Shown: one piece after another, positions 12,729 to 13,478 of the stretch
Layout: the number at the start of each line of letters is the position of its first letter
Numbering within the stretch: the first letter of the stretch is position 1
NCBI GenBank assembly: GCA_009692275.1
Contig: SHZL01000043.1
Span: forward strand, 1-13,478
Direction of reading: 5' to 3'
From: Lysobacterales bacterium
Lineage (GTDB): Bacteria; Pseudomonadota; Gammaproteobacteria; Xanthomonadales; SZUA-36
DNA length: 13,478 bases
Notes under the pieces: generated by a model
What the model saw: the letters and a program-made list of their open reading frames with translations, nothing else
What the model was told of the DNA's origin: nothing
Database searches by the model: none
Position numbers and translations under genes: made by a program

Positions 12729-12734
12729 TTAGAC
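12645..12734 (+). other. attC: attC site of cassette 1
   Basis: R'' ACCTAAC (12645-12651), 9-base spacer, L'' AAGGTG (12661-12666), L' CACCTT (12713-12718), 9-base spacer, R' GTTAGAC (12728-12734). After AAGGTG the A at 12667 is unpaired before CC pairs with GG at 12711-12712, which is the extrahelical base typical of attC. The total is 90 bp, in the normal size range. It starts 10 bases after the stop codon. The last six bases belong to cassette 2. Confidence 0.88.
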
Positions 12735-13235
12735 GACGGGTGAAAGGGAGTATCTATGCTTAAAGTGATCGGTGGTCTTGCTTTTTTATACGCCGGAGTC
12801 GTTTCTGCCGGTCCATCGGGAGAGCGGCTGGCCTATTTGGTCGGCTGTATCAACTGCCACCACCAAACCCCAAAGGAAATCATTAATGCGCCCCCGCTGG
12901 CCATCGTTCAGGCCTACTCGCTTCCGGAATTCAAGAAGCTGATGAAAGTAGGAGTGACTCGTGTAGGCCGGGACATGCTGGCTCAATCGAGCATCATGGG
13001 GATCGTCGCAAAGGAGCAGTTCTCGCACTTCACAGATGAAGAAGTTGCTGCGGTCTACAACTATCTGCGAACTGGCTGGACTGCTGAACGAGCGGCGAAG
13101 GAAGAGACCAAGATTCCATCGCTATACAAAGCCGAGCCTGAGAAGAAGTGAGTCCGTCGTCTAACAACGGGTTCAAGCGGACGGCCCCGCTTCGCGGGGC
13201 TTCCCTCGTGCGCTCGGCGCCGCTTAACCCGGGCG
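12729..13235 (+). mobile_element. gene cassette 2 (507 bp)
   Basis: It runs from T12729 to G13235, with a 27-base leader, one ORF and attC. The start GTTAGACGACGG (12728-12739) is the exact complement of CCGTCGTCTAAC (13154-13165) around its own R''. This 12-bp match ties its two ends together as one excisable circle. Confidence 0.88.
12756..13151 (+). CDS. single-haem c-type cytochrome in cassette 2
   Basis: This 131-residue protein has an AAAGGGAG ribosome binding site and a signal peptide (MLKVIGGLAFLYAGVVSA-GP, cleavage near 18). Haem would be attached at Cys31 and Cys34 with axial His35 in CINCHH. The likely sixth ligand is Met81 (SSIMGIVAKEQFSHFTDEEV), with Met74 as the alternative. 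The C-terminal FTDEEVAAVYNYLRTGW is the usual last helix of class I cytochrome c. The tail is Lys/Glu-rich. It would carry electrons in the periplasm, but the partner is unknown. It needs the host Ccm cytochrome maturation system. The stop codon lies just seven bases before the attC R'' box, so the ORF fills the cassette. The family call is strong. A cytochrome is an unusual cassette cargo. Confidence 0.88.
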   Translation: MLKVIGGLAFLYAGVVSAGPSGERLAYLVGCINCHHQTPKEIINAPPLAIVQAYSLPEFKKLMKVGVTRVGRDMLAQSSIMGIVAKEQFSHFTDEEVAAVYNYLRTGWTAERAAKEETKIPSLYKAEPEKK

Positions 13236-13241
13236 TTCGGT
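13159..13241 (+). other. attC: attC site of cassette 2
   Basis: R'' GTCTAAC (13159-13165). The left arm CGGGTTCAAGCGG (13168-13180) pairs with CCGCTTAACCCG (13220-13231), leaving one extrahelical C (around 13174). An apical stem GCCCCGC/GCGGGGC (13184-13190, 13194-13200) closes over TTC. The right core is GTTCGGT (13235-13241), with C where GTTRRRY expects a purine. The fold is a textbook attC of 83 bp. The odd right core belongs to the next cassette. Confidence 0.88.
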
Positions 13242-13360
13242 GGCACATTGGCAACACCGTCAGTGTCAATATCCTGAGACCGCATGATTCTGGTAATTCA
13301 ACGGAAGAAGCAGTGCGCTACGCAGTTAATTGCGATTTCCACCGCAGCTAGACCTGAAAT

Positions 13361-13393
13361 TGACGGGAGCGCCCGAGCGCCGCGCTTCCGTCA
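13361..13393 (+). repeat. 12-bp stem-loop in the leader of cassette 3
   Basis: TGACGGGAGCGC (13361-13372) pairs with GCGCTTCCGTCA (13382-13393) with one G-T pair, around a 9-base loop CCGAGCGCC. There is no T-run, so it is not a classic terminator. It lacks R boxes, so it is not an attC. It could attenuate read-through from upstream cassettes or shape the leader of the next gene. Confidence 0.7.
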
Positions 13394-13436
13394 GCACTCG
13401 CCATCACGGCGCTACAACAGAAGAGGAGGACGTTTC

Positions 13437-13478
13437 ATGAACTTACGACATGCTGCATTGCTCTCGATAGGTATTGCG
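13437..13478 (+). CDS. start of an exported-looking protein in cassette 3 (partial)
   Basis: The ATG at 13437 follows a near-ideal AGAGGAGGA ribosome binding site. The fourteen visible residues, MNLRHAALLSIGIA, look like the beginning of a signal peptide: a positive N-terminus then a hydrophobic core. Nothing more can be said of the product. Confidence 0.6.
   Translation, partial: MNLRHAALLSIGIA

Larger units (their letters stand above)
10932..13478. mobile_element. integron: intI, attI and cassette array (right end outside window)
   Basis: The integrase on the minus strand is followed, on its 5' side, by an attI-like core at 12098-12104 and cassettes read on the plus strand. Two complete cassettes (12099-12728 and 12729-13235) and the start of a third are visible. 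There is no transposon or plasmid feature, no qacE/sul1, and ordinary chromosomal genes lie upstream, so a sedentary chromosomal integron is the simplest reading. The far end and total cassette number are outside the window. Confidence 0.9.
13236..13478 (+). mobile_element. gene cassette 3, 5' part only
   Basis: It starts with TTCGGT after the attC of cassette 2. A 201-base leader precedes an ORF at 13437, much longer than the 35 and 27 bases of the first two cassettes. The leader contains a strong stem-loop (13361-13393). The cassette continues past the window, so its attC cannot be checked here. Confidence 0.6.

Noticed and set aside
13148..13351. 67-codon plus-strand ORF running through attC of cassette 2
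   Set aside because: It is read through the attC stem (FKRTAPLRGASL-like translation), a common artefact of attC sequences, and has no good start site.
1..13478. CRISPR array, rRNA, tRNA
   Set aside because: No regularly spaced repeats other than the in-frame 39-bp coding repeats, and no tRNA or rRNA signature was seen on either strand.

Overview
This window looks like the chromosome of a Proteobacterium, most likely an environmental gammaproteobacterium. That is inferred from the protein families: a DUF1244 start, a DUF2092 protein, an RND-pump fragment, a DUF4239 membrane protein and a chromosomal-type integron integrase. I see no rRNA, tRNA or CRISPR array. GC looks fairly high through most of the window and lower in the first integron cassette.

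Left part (1-5600). A DUF1244 gene enters from the left edge on the minus strand. A perfect TATAAT box precedes a plus-strand cluster. This holds a secreted DUF2092 protein, a translationally coupled small secreted protein with three near-identical 13-residue elastin-like repeats, and a collapsed DUF302 gene that has lost its middle. A secreted or periplasmic metal-dependent amidohydrolase (YtcJ-like) follows. Convergent to it is a DUF4239 (bestrophin-like) membrane protein with its own promoter and 5' stem-loop. Next come a doubtful 51-residue ORF and a truncated N-terminal piece of an RND efflux pump.

Middle part (5583-10855). A secreted multidomain metzincin metalloprotease is followed by an unrecognised secreted protein. 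A minus-strand GH23 lytic transglycosylase domain protein without a signal peptide comes next, bracketed by copies of a GGGGTCAGAGTAAA repeat and a possible insertion-sequence end. Then comes an amidase-signature enzyme with an intact Lys-Ser-Ser triad.

Right part (10932-13478). This is an integron: a full-length IntI-type tyrosine recombinase on the minus strand, an attI-like GTTAGGT core, and at least two complete gene cassettes, with a third running off the edge. The cassette boundaries are internally supported. The first bases of cassette 1 are the exact reverse complement of the R'' box at its own 3' end, and the same holds for cassette 2, where the match extends to 12 bp. Cassette 1 encodes an NTF2/SnoaL-like lipoprotein and cassette 2 a single-haem c-type cytochrome. 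Cassette 3 starts with a variant core and has a long leader with a strong stem-loop before an exported-looking ORF. A perfect 16-bp inverted repeat brackets the stretch between intI and attI.

The integron, its unusual intI upstream region and its run of exported cassette products are the most interesting part. The left half is notable for gene decay (DUF302 and RND remnants) and for the elastin-like repeat protein.
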